DNA of 64,000 nucleotides, taken from contig NZ_CP015285.1 in NCBI RefSeq assembly GCF_001639105.2, positions 860,501 through 924,500 of the forward strand. Direction: 5' to 3'. Below the pieces are notes generated by a model. The model searched no databases. It worked only from the letters and a program-made list of their open reading frames with translations, and had not been told where the DNA came from. This DNA is from Azospirillum humicireducens. GTDB lineage: Bacteria > Pseudomonadota > Alphaproteobacteria > Azospirillales > Azospirillaceae. Below are positions 35,795-45,410 of the stretch, piece after piece (the first letter of the stretch is position 1; each line of letters starts with the position of its first letter). A program made the translations under genes and the position numbers.

Positions 35795-38233
35795 ATGGTC
35801 GAAGCAACCACACTGTGCCCTCCATCGGGCGCCGGCGCGCCATCCGCCATTGCCGCGCGAAAGCCCCGCGTCCGCCTGAAATGGCGTCGTGCCCGGCAGG
35901 ATGCGTCGGTTCCGCGCCTGCATCTGGCGACCGATGCCGCCGGTGACGGGATTTGGGACTGGGACCTCGCGACGGACGCGGTCTGGTTCAGTCCGGGCTG
36001 GCAGACGATGCTGGGCTTTTCGCCGGGCGAGGTGCCGCCGCAACTCGATTCCTGGAGCTCCCGCGTCCATCCGGAAGACCTGCCGCTGGCCCGGACGGCG
36101 CTGCAGGCGCATCTGTCCGGTGAGCGTCCCTTCTACGAGTCCGAGCACCGCATCCGCGCCAAATCGGGGGACTGGCTGTGGATCCTCAACCGCGGCCGGG
36201 TGGTGTCCTGGGATGCGGAAGGCCGGCCCCGCCGCATGATCGGGACTCACATCGACGTCACCGCCCGCAAGCGGGTGGAGGAGGAGCTTGCCGAAAGCCG
36301 GCTGCAACTGGACGCCATCCTCGACAATGCTCCGGTCGGCGTGCTGCTGGTCGACAGCGACCGCGTGATCCGCCGGGTGAACAAGGCGGTGGCCGCCACG
36401 TTCCAACACCGGATGGAGGACATCGTCGGGTCCAGCGCCCGCGTCATCTACACCGACGACCGGATATTCGAGGATGTGGGGCGGCGAGCCTATCCGCGCA
36501 TGCTGTCGGGCGGCCAGTTCGATGAGGAGGTGGCGATGCGGCGGGCCGACGGCACGGACATCCGCTGCCGCCTGATCGGCCGCTCGGTGAAGGCGGACGA
36601 CCCGGCCCGCGGCTTCGTCTGGGTGGTGGAGGATGTCACGGTGCGCTGGCGCGCCGAACAGGCGCTGAACGACCGGGCCGGATTCCAGCGTGTGCTTCTG
36701 GATACGGTGCCGGTCCCGATCTTCGTTCAGGACGTCATGGGCCATTATGTGGATGCCAACCACGCGTTCGAACGCTGGATGGGCATCGACCGGCAGGCGC
36801 TGTTCGGCCGCACCGTCTTCGACCTTGCCCCGCCGCACCTAGCCGAGGCCGACGAGGCGGTCGACAAGGCGCTGCTGGCCGACCAGAAGCCTCAGACCTA
36901 CGAAACCCAACTGCGCTGCGCCGATGGAACGTTGCGCGACGTGCTGTTCTCCAAAGCCGTCTATTGCCGCACCGGCGGCAAGCCGGCCGGCATCGTCGGC
37001 GCGCTGATGGACATCAGCGAGCGCAAGCATGCCGAGCAGGCCCTTCTGGAGCGCCAGCAGCTGTTCGAACAGATCTTCGTCGCCAGTTGCGCGGTGAAGC
37101 TGCTCATCGATCCGGTCGACGGGCGGATCGTCGATGCCAACCCGGCGGCGGCGGAGTTCTACGGCTATGCGCTCGACCGGCTGCGCAGCATGCACATCCA
37201 GGACATCAACGTGGCGTCGCGGGCTGAGGTGGACCGGGAGCTGCGCCAAGCCAAACGCGCCGAACGCAGGCAGTTCCAGTTCCATCATCGGCTGGCCTCC
37301 GGCGAGATCCGGGACGTCGAGGTCTATGCCAGCAACATCGTCGTCCATGGCCGCAAGCTGCTGATGTCGCTGATCCACGACATCACCGAGCGCTGCATCG
37401 CCGAGGAGGCTCTGCGCGGCAAGACCCGCGAGCTGGAAAGGTCCAATGCGGAACTGGAGGCCTTCGCCTATGTCGCCTCCCACGACCTGCGCCAGCCGTT
37501 GCGGGTCATCACCAGCTACCTGACCCTCCTGGAGCGGGGGTTGGGCACGTCGTTGGACGAGGAGGGGCGGGAATGCATCGACTTCGCCCGCGACGGCGCC
37601 CAGCGGATGGACCGGCTGATCGTCGACCTGCTGGAATATTCGCGGGTCGGGCGCAAGGCCAAGCCCTTCCGTCCGGTTCCGCTGGACGAGCCGCTGCGGC
37701 TGGCAATGCTGAACCTGGAGGTCGCGGTCCAGGATGCCGGCGCTGCCGTCACGCTGGACGGGCTGGACGGGCTGGAGGGCGGAGCGCTCCCCGTGGTGGC
37801 CGGCGACGACAACGAACTGATGCGGCTGTTCCAGAACCTGATCGGCAACGCGGTGAAGTACCGCAAGCCCGGACGCCCTCCGGTGGTCCGCGTCGGCGTG
37901 GCTTTGGACCGGCAGGGCGGCGCGCCGGTGGTGCGCATCGACATCCGCGACAACGGCATCGGCATCGCCGCGGAGGACCGCGACAGGGTCTTCGGCATCT
38001 TCCAGCGGCTGCACCGCCGCGAGGAGTATGAGGGGACCGGCGTCGGGCTGGCCATCTGCAAGAAGGTGGTCGAGCATCACGGCGGCCAGCTGTGGGTGGA
38101 AGGCCCGCCGGACGACGATCTGCGTGACGCGGACGGGCGTCCCTGCGGCAGCCTGTTCCGCCTGGTTCTGCCGGCCCTGGCCTCTCCGGAGGAGCCGGCG
38201 TCCGCGGATGGGAAGGCACGGGACCGGCGATGA
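35795..38233 (+). CDS. sensor histidine kinase with four PAS domains
   Basis: 812 residues from the ATG at 35795; an in-frame ATG at 35654 would add 47 residues of low plausibility. There are four PAS/PAC units (about 50-165, 175-290, 300-415 and 420-545). The dimerisation helix carries the phospho-acceptor His in AYVASHDLRQPLRVITSYL. The ATPase domain has LIGNAVKYR (N box), DIRDNGIGIAAED (G1) and GTGVGLAICKKVVEHHGG (G2). It is soluble, with no TM segment seen. The HDLRQPL box is that of phytochrome-like kinases that phosphorylate Rcp1-type receivers such as the one encoded at 39876. Its stop overlaps the next kinase (GATGA). Confidence 0.9.
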   Translation: MVEATTLCPPSGAGAPSAIAARKPRVRLKWRRARQDASVPRLHLATDAAGDGIWDWDLATDAVWFSPGWQTMLGFSPGEVPPQLDSWSSRVHPEDLPLARTALQAHLSGERPFYESEHRIRAKSGDWLWILNRGRVVSWDAEGRPRRMIGTHIDVTARKRVEEELAESRLQLDAILDNAPVGVLLVDSDRVIRRVNKAVAATFQHRMEDIVGSSARVIYTDDRIFEDVGRRAYPRMLSGGQFDEEVAMRRADGTDIRCRLIGRSVKADDPARGFVWVVEDVTVRWRAEQALNDRAGFQRVLLDTVPVPIFVQDVMGHYVDANHAFERWMGIDRQALFGRTVFDLAPPHLAEADEAVDKALLADQKPQTYETQLRCADGTLRDVLFSKAVYCRTGGKPAGIVGALMDISERKHAEQALLERQQLFEQIFVASCAVKLLIDPVDGRIVDANPAAAEFYGYALDRLRSMHIQDINVASRAEVDRELRQAKRAERRQFQFHHRLASGEIRDVEVYASNIVVHGRKLLMSLIHDITERCIAEEALRGKTRELERSNAELEAFAYVASHDLRQPLRVITSYLTLLERGLGTSLDEEGRECIDFARDGAQRMDRLIVDLLEYSRVGRKAKPFRPVPLDEPLRLAMLNLEVAVQDAGAAVTLDGLDGLEGGALPVVAGDDNELMRLFQNLIGNAVKYRKPGRPPVVRVGVALDRQGGAPVVRIDIRDNGIGIAAEDRDRVFGIFQRLHRREEYEGTGVGLAICKKVVEHHGGQLWVEGPPDDDLRDADGRPCGSLFRLVLPALASPEEPASADGKARDRR

Positions 38234-39876
38234 CGGCGGAGCCCCTGTCCGCGCCGCGCCCGCCGGGGCCGGCGGTTCTGCGCCGCCTGATCGCCGGCGC
38301 CCTGCGGATATGGAAGCCGGCCGCCATCCAGGCCGCGGTGAGTCTGGTGCTGGCGCTGGCCTATCTGTGGATGGGCGGCGTCTACATCCGCGTCCTGGTG
38401 GCCGAACATCGGGCGAATGCGGCGCTCACCGCCTCGTCCATGGCCAGCACCCTGTCCAGCGCACTGAACGAGCGCCTGGCGCTGGTTCGCGGCCTGACCG
38501 CCTTCGTCGAGGTGGCCGCCGCGGCCGGTAGCCTCACCGAACAGTTTCCACGCTATGCCGAGGGACTGCGGCGGTCGGTGGTGGGTGTGCGCAACGTCTC
38601 CGCCGCACCGGGCTTCGTCGTCCGCATCGTCTATCCGGTCGAAGGCAACGAGAAGGTGCTGGGCAACGACCTGCTGAAGGACGCGCGCCCCGGCTTCGCC
38701 GAAACGGTGCAACGCGCCATCGTCAGCCGCGACGTGACCGTCCATGGCCCCATCACGCTGCTCCAGGGCGGGCAGGGGCTGATCGCCCGGCAGATCGTGC
38801 ATGGATCTGGCAAGCCGTGGGGAGCGGTCGGTCTGGTGTTCGATGTCGGGGCCATCCTCGGCGAAGTGCGGTTCGACCGGGTGCCGCCGCATCTGGGCTT
38901 CGCCGTCGTGACCGACACCGGCCAACAGGTGGCGGGCGATGTGCTGGCGCTGAAGGGCGACCCGCTGGTGGAACGGATCAACCTGCCGGACGGACATTGG
39001 GAACTGGCGTTGGCCCCGCGCACCAGTTGGGAGGGGTTGGCCTATGCCGACCCGGCCTTCCGCGGATTCCAGGCGGCATTTCTGCTTCTGGCCCTGCTGA
39101 TCGAGGCGCTGACCTTCATGGCGGTCAGCCGCCGCCACACGCTGGAACGGCAGGTCGACCTGCGCACCGCCGAACTGGGCCGGGCCAAGAACGAGTTGGA
39201 GCAGTTCGCCTACGCCGCCGCCCACGACCTGCAGGAGCCGTTGCGCGCCATCGTCAGCTATGCCCAGCTCCTGGAGAAGCAGCAGAAGGGGAAACTGGAC
39301 GAGGAGAGCGCCGGCTTCATCCACGAGATCGTCGACGGGGCCGGGCGGCTGAAGATGCTGCTGCGCGACGTCCAGCTGTTCCTGGCGGAGGAGCGGGTGC
39401 CGCTGGGCTGCGGCACGATCTCGGCCGGGGACGCGCTGCAGGCGGCGATGACCGCGCTGAAACCGCGCATCGCCGAGGCCGGCGCCACCGTCACAGTGGG
39501 CGACCTTCCGGCGGTTCAGGCGGACGAACGGCGCCTGCGCGAGATTTTCATGGTGCTGATCGCCAATGCGGTCGAATACCGCCACCCCTATCGCGCGGCG
39601 GAGGTGCATGTCTCCAGCCGGCGCGTCGACGGCTATGACGTGATCGACGTGCGCGACAACGGCATCGGCATCGAGCCGCGCTACCGCGACCAGATCTTCG
39701 AGGTGTTCCGCCGCCTGCATTCGCGCGACGAGCATCCCGGCACCGGCATGGGACTGGCCATCGCCCGCAAGATGGTGGAGCGGCTGGGCGGCCGGATCAC
39801 CGTCGTCTCCAGCCCCGGCGTCGGCAGCACCTTCTCGATCCATCTGCCCCATCCCGCCTTCCGAGGATTGCCCTGA
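38230..39876 (+). CDS. CHASE-domain membrane sensor histidine kinase
   Basis: 548 residues. An N-terminal span (about 31-52) and a second (about 275-298) enclose a periplasmic CHASE domain with [20 protein letters not shown] and LIARQIV. The cytoplasmic kinase core has [20 protein letters not shown] (His), [23 protein letters not shown] and [23 protein letters not shown] domains bind extracellular small ligands (cytokinin-like or peptide in some systems); the ligand here is unknown. It overlaps the previous kinase and the next receiver gene (stop/ATG overlap at 39876). Confidence 0.9.
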   Translation: MTAEPLSAPRPPGPAVLRRLIAGALRIWKPAAIQAAVSLVLALAYLWMGGVYIRVLVAEHRANAALTASSMASTLSSALNERLALVRGLTAFVEVAAAAGSLTEQFPRYAEGLRRSVVGVRNVSAAPGFVVRIVYPVEGNEKVLGNDLLKDARPGFAETVQRAIVSRDVTVHGPITLLQGGQGLIARQIVHGSGKPWGAVGLVFDVGAILGEVRFDRVPPHLGFAVVTDTGQQVAGDVLALKGDPLVERINLPDGHWELALAPRTSWEGLAYADPAFRGFQAAFLLLALLIEALTFMAVSRRHTLERQVDLRTAELGRAKNELEQFAYAAAHDLQEPLRAIVSYAQLLEKQQKGKLDEESAGFIHEIVDGAGRLKMLLRDVQLFLAEERVPLGCGTISAGDALQAAMTALKPRIAEAGATVTVGDLPAVQADERRLREIFMVLIANAVEYRHPYRAAEVHVSSRRVDGYDVIDVRDNGIGIEPRYRDQIFEVFRRLHSRDEHPGTGMGLAIARKMVERLGGRITVVSSPGVGSTFSIHLPHPAFRGLP

Positions 39877-40313
39877 TGCAGGACCTGACGACTCCCTTCG
39901 AGATCCTGCTGGTCGAGGACGATCCGGCCGATGCCGGCCTCGCCAAGCGTGCGTTGCGCGACGGCCGTATCCTATGCAACGTGGGCCATGTCCGCGACGG
40001 CGTGGAGGCGATGGAGTATCTGCGCCGCCAGGGTCCGTTTGCCGGCGCCACCCGGCCCGACCTGATCCTGCTGGACCTGAACATGCCGCGCATGGACGGC
40101 CGCGAGGTCCTGCAGGAGCTGAAGGCGGACGACGGGCTGAAGACCATTCCGGTGGTGATCCTCACCACCTCCGACGTCGACCGCGACGTGAACGCCAGCT
40201 ATCTGCTGGGAGCCAACAGCTTCATCACCAAGCCGATGGACATGGACGCCTTCTTCGATGCAGTGAAGAGCATCGAGGAGTACTGGTTCCGTGTCGTCCG
40301 GTTGCCACGGTGA
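39876..40313 (+). CDS. stand-alone response regulator, Rcp1-like
   Basis: 145 residues, a single receiver domain. The acidic pair is in LLVEDDPAD (about 10-18), the phospho-acceptor Asp in [11 protein letters not shown], and Thr/Lys in ILTTSD and FITKPMD. The short insertion between strand 2 and helix 2 and the sequence GANSFITKP resemble Rcp1, the partner of phytochrome-like kinases. It directly follows two kinases with the matching HDLxxPL H-box, so it is their likely target. Confidence 0.9.
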   Translation: MQDLTTPFEILLVEDDPADAGLAKRALRDGRILCNVGHVRDGVEAMEYLRRQGPFAGATRPDLILLDLNMPRMDGREVLQELKADDGLKTIPVVILTTSDVDRDVNASYLLGANSFITKPMDMDAFFDAVKSIEEYWFRVVRLPR

Positions 40314-40325
40314 AGGAGGCCAGAC

Positions 40326-41726
40326 ATGTCCATCGCCTTGCCGGCCAAGCCCGTCCAGCCCCAACGCCCCGAATCGGAGGGGAGCACAGCCATCCTGCTG
40401 GTCGAGGATGACGACGCCGATGCGCGTCTGGTCACCCGGTCGCTGTCGCCCTATGCCCGCCGTGCCACCGTGGCCCGCGCCACCTCGTTGACGGAGGCGC
40501 GGGCCTGGCTGCACCGCAACGCCTGCGACGTCGTGCTGCTCGACCTCTCGCTGCCCGACAGCTTCGGTCTGGAGACGGTGACCCGCCTGCATGCCGACGC
40601 GCCGTCGCTGCCGCTGGTGGTGCTGACCGGTTACGACGACGAGGATTTCGCGCTGGAGATCCTGGCTCACGGTGCCCAGGACTATCTGGTGAAGGGCCAG
40701 ACCGACGGGCCGCTGATGTGGCGCGCCGTCCAGCACGCCATTGCCCGCAAACGGCTGGAGGAGGAGCTGCGCCTGTCGGAGGAGCGGCTGCAGGGGATCA
40801 TCGGGCTGGCGCAGGACGCCATCCTGACCACCGACGAGAATCTGAACATCACCCTGTTCAACCGGTCGGCGGAAAACCTGTTCGGATACGATGCCGACGA
40901 CATCCTGGGCAGGCCGCTGTCTCTGCTGATCCCCGAGCGCTTCCGCCCCGACCATGAGGCGCATATCGCCGGCTTCGCCGCATCGACGGTGCAGGCGCAG
41001 GTGATGACCAACCGCCGCGAGGTCCAGGGGCTGACCGCCGATGGCCGGGAATTCCCGGCGGAGGTTTCGATCGCCAAGCTCCATCATGCCCGCGGCCTGC
41101 TGTTCACCGCCGTCATCCGCGACGTGTCGGAGCGCAAGCGGGTCGAGGGCGAGCTTCGCCGCATGGCGACCACCGACCCGCTGACCGGGCTCAACAACCG
41201 CCGCCGCATCATGGAACTGGCGGAGGTCGAGATGGCGCGGCTGCGCCGCTATGGCCGGCCGGTGTCGGTGCTGATGCTGGACATCGACCGCTTCAAGGTG
41301 ATCAACGACACCCACGGCCATGCCGTGGGAGACCGGGCGCTGGTCCGGCTGGCGGAGATCTGCCGTGCCGAACTGCGCGACACCGACCATATCGGACGGC
41401 TGGGCGGGGAGGAGTTCGCGATCATCCTGCCCGAGACCCCGCTGGCTTCGGCGGCCGAGGTGGCGGAACGGCTGCGCCATCGTCTGGCGATGGCGGACGT
41501 CGCTGCGCGGCCCGGCGTCCATTCCGGCGAGGCCCTGCGCATGACGGTCAGCATCGGCGTCGCCATGTGCGGCGACGAGGACGCCAGCTTCGAGCGGGCA
41601 TTGGGCCGGGCCGACCGCGCGTTGTACGAGGCGAAATCGCTGGGCCGCAACCGCGTCGTCGTCAGCGACGGCTATCCGGGGCCGGCCTTCGCCGCCGCAT
41701 CCTTTCCCACCTTCATCGCGAGCTGA
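40326..41726 (+). CDS. diguanylate cyclase response regulator: REC-PAS-GGDEF
   Basis: 466 residues. A receiver domain (about 20-135) has LLVEDDDAD and VVLLDLSLPD. A PAS domain (about 155-270) has GLAQDAILTTDENLNITLFN. The GGDEF domain (about 285-455) has DPLTGLNNRR, MLDIDRFKVINDTHGH and the active-site loop GRLGGEEFAI. An RxxD inhibitory site (RDTD) lies 5 residues ahead of GGEEF, so product inhibition is expected. Phosphorylation by the neighbouring kinases would switch on c-di-GMP synthesis. The PilZ-bearing chemoreceptor 5 kb upstream is a possible reader. Confidence 0.92.
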   Translation: MSIALPAKPVQPQRPESEGSTAILLVEDDDADARLVTRSLSPYARRATVARATSLTEARAWLHRNACDVVLLDLSLPDSFGLETVTRLHADAPSLPLVVLTGYDDEDFALEILAHGAQDYLVKGQTDGPLMWRAVQHAIARKRLEEELRLSEERLQGIIGLAQDAILTTDENLNITLFNRSAENLFGYDADDILGRPLSLLIPERFRPDHEAHIAGFAASTVQAQVMTNRREVQGLTADGREFPAEVSIAKLHHARGLLFTAVIRDVSERKRVEGELRRMATTDPLTGLNNRRRIMELAEVEMARLRRYGRPVSVLMLDIDRFKVINDTHGHAVGDRALVRLAEICRAELRDTDHIGRLGGEEFAIILPETPLASAAEVAERLRHRLAMADVAARPGVHSGEALRMTVSIGVAMCGDEDASFERALGRADRALYEAKSLGRNRVVVSDGYPGPAFAAASFPTFIAS

Positions 41727-41744
41727 CGGCATGTCCGAGGGAAA

Positions 41745-43196
41745 ATGGCCGAAGAAATGATGACCGCACCCTGCGGCCGGGAAACGGTGCTGCTGGTCTC
41801 CGGCGACGCGCTCCGTGCCCGGCAGCTCGCCATCGCGCTGGGGGGCATTCCCCTGCGGGTGGATGCGGTCGATGCGGCCCTGGACCGACTGCGCGCCGGC
41901 GGTGCCGCCGCGGGTGAGTGCGTCGTGGTGCTCGACGTCGCAGACAGTGCCGCCGATGTCGCCGCCGGCCCTGCCGGGGTCGAGGCGCTGGTCCGGCTCG
42001 ACCCGGTGCCCGCCGTGCTGGTGCTGTTGCCGGATGGGCAGGAGGATGCCGCGGCATCCCTCATCGCGGCCGGTGCGCAGGATGCCTTGCCGGCTGGCGA
42101 TGCCGCCGCCCTGCGCCGCGCCGTTGCCGCCGCCCGTCGGCGTCAGGCGCGGGAGAACCGCTTGCGTGCGGCCCTGGCCGATGCGGAGCGGGCAGGGGGC
42201 AAGGCAGGGGGCAAGGCGGAGGACAAGTCTGGGGGCGAGGCCGGCGGGGTGTCCGATACGGACGTCGCCGTGGTGGAGGCTGCGCTCGGGCCCATGCTGG
42301 CGCTGACCGCTGCTGCGCTGGAGTCGCCGTTGCTGCCGAGCCAGAGGGACCGGCTGGCCGCCGTGAAGGCGGCGGGCAGCACCCTCCGCGCGACGCTGTC
42401 GGCCCTGCATTCGACGAAGCCGGAAAAGCCAACGGTGGAAACGCTGACTCTCGGCGATCTGGTGGCAGGGATGACGGCGGTCGCGATGGAAACGGACGAC
42501 GACCGACATTTCATCGGCGATGCCGGCAGCTTGCGCTCCCTGCTGGTCCTCCTGACGGCTGAGACGGGGGCGGAACTGTCGTTGTCGCTTCAGATGGCCG
42601 GGGAGGCGGCCGAGCTGATCGTCCGCCGTCGGGGGGCGCCGCGGCTGTGCCCGCTGGCGCTGGCGGCGGCCGGACCGCAGGTCCGGTGTCTGGGCGGGCG
42701 CCTTTTCGCGGACGCTGGTGCCGGTGCGGCTGGGAACGACGGCGCCGGGGGCTGGCTGACCGCGCGAATCCCCGTGCAGTTGCCTTCCCGTGGCGCCGCG
42801 CAGCCTGGCGCCCTTTCGGTCCTGCTGGTGGAGGACAACCCGATCGGCCGGCTGGTCGCCGCCGGTTTCTTCAAGGCGCTGGGCCATGTGGTGACGACGG
42901 CGGAGGACGGAGCCCAGGGAGTGGCGGCGGCGACCGAACGGCGGTTCGATCTGATCGTGATGGACGTGCAGATGCCGGTGATGGACGGCCATGAGGCATC
43001 GCGCGCCATCCGCGCGCTGCCGGGCGAGGCGGGCCGCGTGCCGATCGTGGCACTCACAGCCGGCACGGATGCCGGCGACGACGCCCAGTGCCGCGCCGCC
43101 GGAATGAATGATTGCCTGCACAAGCCGCTGACCATGGACCGGTTGTGTGCCGTGCTGGAGCGCCTGTTCCCCGGCCGTGCCGCGCCGGGGAGATGA
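41745..43196 (+). CDS. degenerate hybrid kinase-like protein ending in an intact receiver
   Basis: 483 residues. A first receiver-like domain (about 8-130) lacks the acidic pair (VLLVSGDALR) and the conserved Lys-Pro. A Gly/Lys/Glu-rich linker (about 140-165) follows. The next region (about 170-330) follows the plan of HisKA plus ATPase domains (for example GDAGSLRSLLVLLTAETGAE, later LGGRLFADAG and GGWLTARIPV), but has no H-box His and no N or G boxes. The C-terminal receiver (about 350-475) is intact, with LLVEDNPIGR, IVMDVQMPVMDG, ALTAG and HKPLT. It probably cannot phosphorylate and may act as a phosphate sink or scaffold for the cluster. Confidence 0.75.
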   Translation: MAEEMMTAPCGRETVLLVSGDALRARQLAIALGGIPLRVDAVDAALDRLRAGGAAAGECVVVLDVADSAADVAAGPAGVEALVRLDPVPAVLVLLPDGQEDAAASLIAAGAQDALPAGDAAALRRAVAAARRRQARENRLRAALADAERAGGKAGGKAEDKSGGEAGGVSDTDVAVVEAALGPMLALTAAALESPLLPSQRDRLAAVKAAGSTLRATLSALHSTKPEKPTVETLTLGDLVAGMTAVAMETDDDRHFIGDAGSLRSLLVLLTAETGAELSLSLQMAGEAAELIVRRRGAPRLCPLALAAAGPQVRCLGGRLFADAGAGAAGNDGAGGWLTARIPVQLPSRGAAQPGALSVLLVEDNPIGRLVAAGFFKALGHVVTTAEDGAQGVAAATERRFDLIVMDVQMPVMDGHEASRAIRALPGEAGRVPIVALTAGTDAGDDAQCRAAGMNDCLHKPLTMDRLCAVLERLFPGRAAPGR

Positions 43197-43332
43197 GGTC
43201 GGCCCGATGCAGATTGTCGAATAATTTACAGATCTAAAACCATATTCCACACGCCGGTAACCGGCCTTCGGTTGCCCGCCGTCGGCTCGGACGGTATCAG
43301 TGGATGGCGGCGAATTGGCTGGAGGATCGGGG

Positions 43333-43737
43333 ATGGATAAGCAGACGGTCGACTACTCCCGCTACCGCATCCTGGTCGTGGAGGATCAGCCTTTCGTCCG
43401 CCGCACCATCGTCCAGATCCTGGGCCAGATCGGCTTCCGCGATGTCGCCGAGGCCGACAACGGCGAATCGGCGATGTATGAGTGCATCCGCGTCAACCCC
43501 GACCTGATCGTCTGCGACATCGACATGAAGCCGGTCACCGGTCTCCAGTTCCTTGCTCATCTGCGCGCCAGCACCGAGGCCGCCAACCCTCGCGCCCCGG
43601 TGGTCTTCCTGACCAACCACACCGAATCCGAGATCGTGAAACAGGCGATGGCGCTGGGCGTCAACGGCTTCGTGGTCAAGCCCCCCTCCTATGCCGCGCT
43701 GAAGGAGCGGATGGACAGGTTGCTGGGGGGACGGTGA
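43333..43737 (+). CDS. CheY-like single-domain response regulator
   Basis: 134 residues from the ATG at 43333; a start at 43300 would add 11. The receiver has LVVEDQPFVRR, IVCDIDMKPVTG (phospho-Asp), FLTNHT and VVKPPSY. It stands about 135 bp after the signalling operon behind an AT-rich stretch and is read from its own likely promoter. Its stop overlaps the start of a small lipoprotein gene (GTGA). Confidence 0.88.
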   Translation: MDKQTVDYSRYRILVVEDQPFVRRTIVQILGQIGFRDVAEADNGESAMYECIRVNPDLIVCDIDMKPVTGLQFLAHLRASTEAANPRAPVVFLTNHTESEIVKQAMALGVNGFVVKPPSYAALKERMDRLLGGR

Positions 43738-44078
43738 GGCCGGGTCCGGGCATTGTCACGCTTGCGCTGATCCTGACGGCCTGCTCGGGCGAGCCGTCCG
43801 AGGGCGACATGCGCAAGCTGGTGGAGGCGCACACCCGCCGCACGCTGGAGCGGCAGGGGAATGCCGCCTTCCGCGCCTTCGACAATTTCCGCAAGCAGGG
43901 CTGCGTCGAGGCGAAGCTGAAGAACGGGCAGGACGGCAGCGGCCAGTATGACTGCTACTATGCCGCCACCTTCGTGCCGCAGCCGGGGCAGCCGCCGCTG
44001 ACCGTCAACGGAAAGGGGCGTTTCCGCCGCACCGACAAGGGGCTGGCCTTCGAGGATCTGGGCGCCCAGCCTCGTTGA
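43734..44078 (+). CDS. small lipoprotein
   Basis: 114 residues from a GTG that overlaps the stop of the receiver gene. The leader ends LILTAC-SGEP, a lipobox with Cys at about residue 17. The mature part has QGCVEAKLKNGQDGSGQYDC and a basic C-terminal half, with no recognised domain. It may be envelope-anchored and co-expressed with the CheY-like protein. Confidence 0.6.
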   Translation: MRPGPGIVTLALILTACSGEPSEGDMRKLVEAHTRRTLERQGNAAFRAFDNFRKQGCVEAKLKNGQDGSGQYDCYYAATFVPQPGQPPLTVNGKGRFRRTDKGLAFEDLGAQPR

Positions 44079-44084
44079 ATCCCT

Positions 44085-44696
44085 TCATCCGCCGCGGGCG
44101 AGGCGTGACAGGGCCGCCAGAGGATCGCCGCTCTCGTCCCCGAAGCACGTCTCCACATCGTCGCACACGTCGCAGTTGGGCGACTTGCACAGCATCAGCC
44201 CCTCGCGCTCGCAAAGCTGGCGGTAGAAGAATTTCTTCCACTTCATGTCGCCGGAATTCAGCGCCACCAGCGCCGGGAAATGGCGGCGGAACATCGTGTT
44301 CAGTTCGCCGCGGTCGTGGAAGCCCATATCCTGCCAGAGATGGTTCGGCTCCAGCGACCGGCGGGCCAGGATGGCGGCCAGCCAGCGCTCCTCGTCCGCC
44401 CCCCGCGCACCATGTTCGATCAGAAAGGCGCGCAGGTCGGCTTCCTCGATGGCATCCTCCCCGGCTTCGGCCTCGGCGGGAAAGGATGCGACGGCGGCGG
44501 CGTAATGCGGGGCGTGGCGGGCGACCATCTCCGCAAGGTCGGCCTTGATCAGGGCGAGTGCGCGGGGCATCGCCCGCGCCCCGTCCGCAGCGGCGAGCGC
44601 CAGGATGCGGTCGAAGATCATGCGGTCGGCGGCGGGATCGTCCGGGTCAATGCGGTCCGGAGCGCAGGCAGGCGAATGGGCTGAGAGCTTGGACAT
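44085..44696 (-). CDS. nifQ: nitrogen fixation protein NifQ, Mo delivery for FeMo-co
   Basis: 203 residues from the ATG at 44696, which has a GGTGGAG site 6 bp upstream; the ATG at 44702 is the alternative. The C-terminal half carries the NifQ signature: KWKKFFYRQLCEREGLMLCK with SPNCDVCDDVETCFG, i.e. Cys-x4-Cys-x2-Cys-x5-Cys, which holds the Mo-Fe-S cluster in known NifQ. It supplies molybdenum to NifEN/NifH for nitrogenase cofactor assembly. No other nif gene lies in the window, so it is an outlying nif gene. No NifA or canonical sigma-54 site was found just upstream by eye. Confidence 0.92.
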   Translation of the reverse strand: MSKLSAHSPACAPDRIDPDDPAADRMIFDRILALAAADGARAMPRALALIKADLAEMVARHAPHYAAAVASFPAEAEAGEDAIEEADLRAFLIEHGARGADEERWLAAILARRSLEPNHLWQDMGFHDRGELNTMFRRHFPALVALNSGDMKWKKFFYRQLCEREGLMLCKSPNCDVCDDVETCFGDESGDPLAALSRLARGG

Positions 44697-44834
44697 GTCC
44701 ATCTCCACCGGCTGGAAGCACCCGCGACGCCTGCTATCCTGACCCAGGATGCTGCATGTGCGAAAGGCGATCTTCCCGCCGCTGGCCTGCGGCATTCCGC
44801 CGCAAGGCAATGCGGCATCGTGCCGGCCATCGCC

Positions 44835-45287
44835 TCATTCGGGACGGGCGTCGATCTCCTCGGCGAAGCGCTCGAAGAAGGCGGCCAGCACCCGGTCGGT
44901 CTTGGCCTGAACCAGCTTCACCGCCAGCCGGCCGACGGCCCCGCCCAGTGCGACCGTCAGGCTGTAGGTCAGCAGGGTGCGGCCGCCGTCATCCTCCTCC
45001 AGGACCACCAGCGCCTCGCCCTTGACGGCGCCGGCCAGCCCGCCGTTGCCCTGTGCGATCAGCCTGTAGCGGTGGAGGCCGTCCTCCGGCTCCAGTTTCA
45101 GCCGGCCGGCAAAGCGGGCCTTCATCGGCCCCAGCGTGGTGCGCACCCGCGCGGAATAATCGGTGGGGGACAGCCGCTCCATCTCTTCCAGCACGGGGAT
45201 GCAGCGCATCAGCACCGCCGGGTCGCACAACGCCGCAAAGACGCGGTCGCGCGGTCCGGGGACGCTGTGGGTGCCGGTGATGTCCAT
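44835..45287 (-). CDS. CoxG-like SRPBCC protein
   Basis: 150 residues from the ATG at 45287. It begins MDITGTHSVPGPRDRVFAAL and contains ALCDPAVLMRCIPVLEEMER, the pattern of carbon monoxide dehydrogenase subunit G-type (CoxG) SRPBCC proteins, with a long C-terminal helix. CoxG-type proteins help assemble or anchor molybdenum hydroxylases; no such hydroxylase is in the window. It lies between nifQ (same strand) and a divergent YjbQ-family gene. Confidence 0.8.
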   Translation of the reverse strand: MDITGTHSVPGPRDRVFAALCDPAVLMRCIPVLEEMERLSPTDYSARVRTTLGPMKARFAGRLKLEPEDGLHRYRLIAQGNGGLAGAVKGEALVVLEEDDGGRTLLTYSLTVALGGAVGRLAVKLVQAKTDRVLAAFFERFAEEIDARPE

Positions 45288-45410
45288 GCGCCGTCTTCCT
45301 CTTTCGCAATCCCGCTCTGTCGCAATCCCGGCGCACCGGCCGGGCAGACACATCTGGTATTGATTGCGGCCGGAGCCAAGCCGCTGAACGCCACCAGGAG
45401 AACGGATCCC

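Noticed and set aside
39972-43250. A 1,092-codon reverse frame across the receiver/GGDEF genes
   Set aside because: It is antisense to four clear signalling genes and rich in Arg/Gln/His, as expected for a shadow frame.
44696-44830. GGCAC and TTGC strings upstream of nifQ as a sigma-54 promoter
   Set aside because: On the reverse strand the GG-to-GC spacing is not 10 bp, so it fails the -24/-12 rule.
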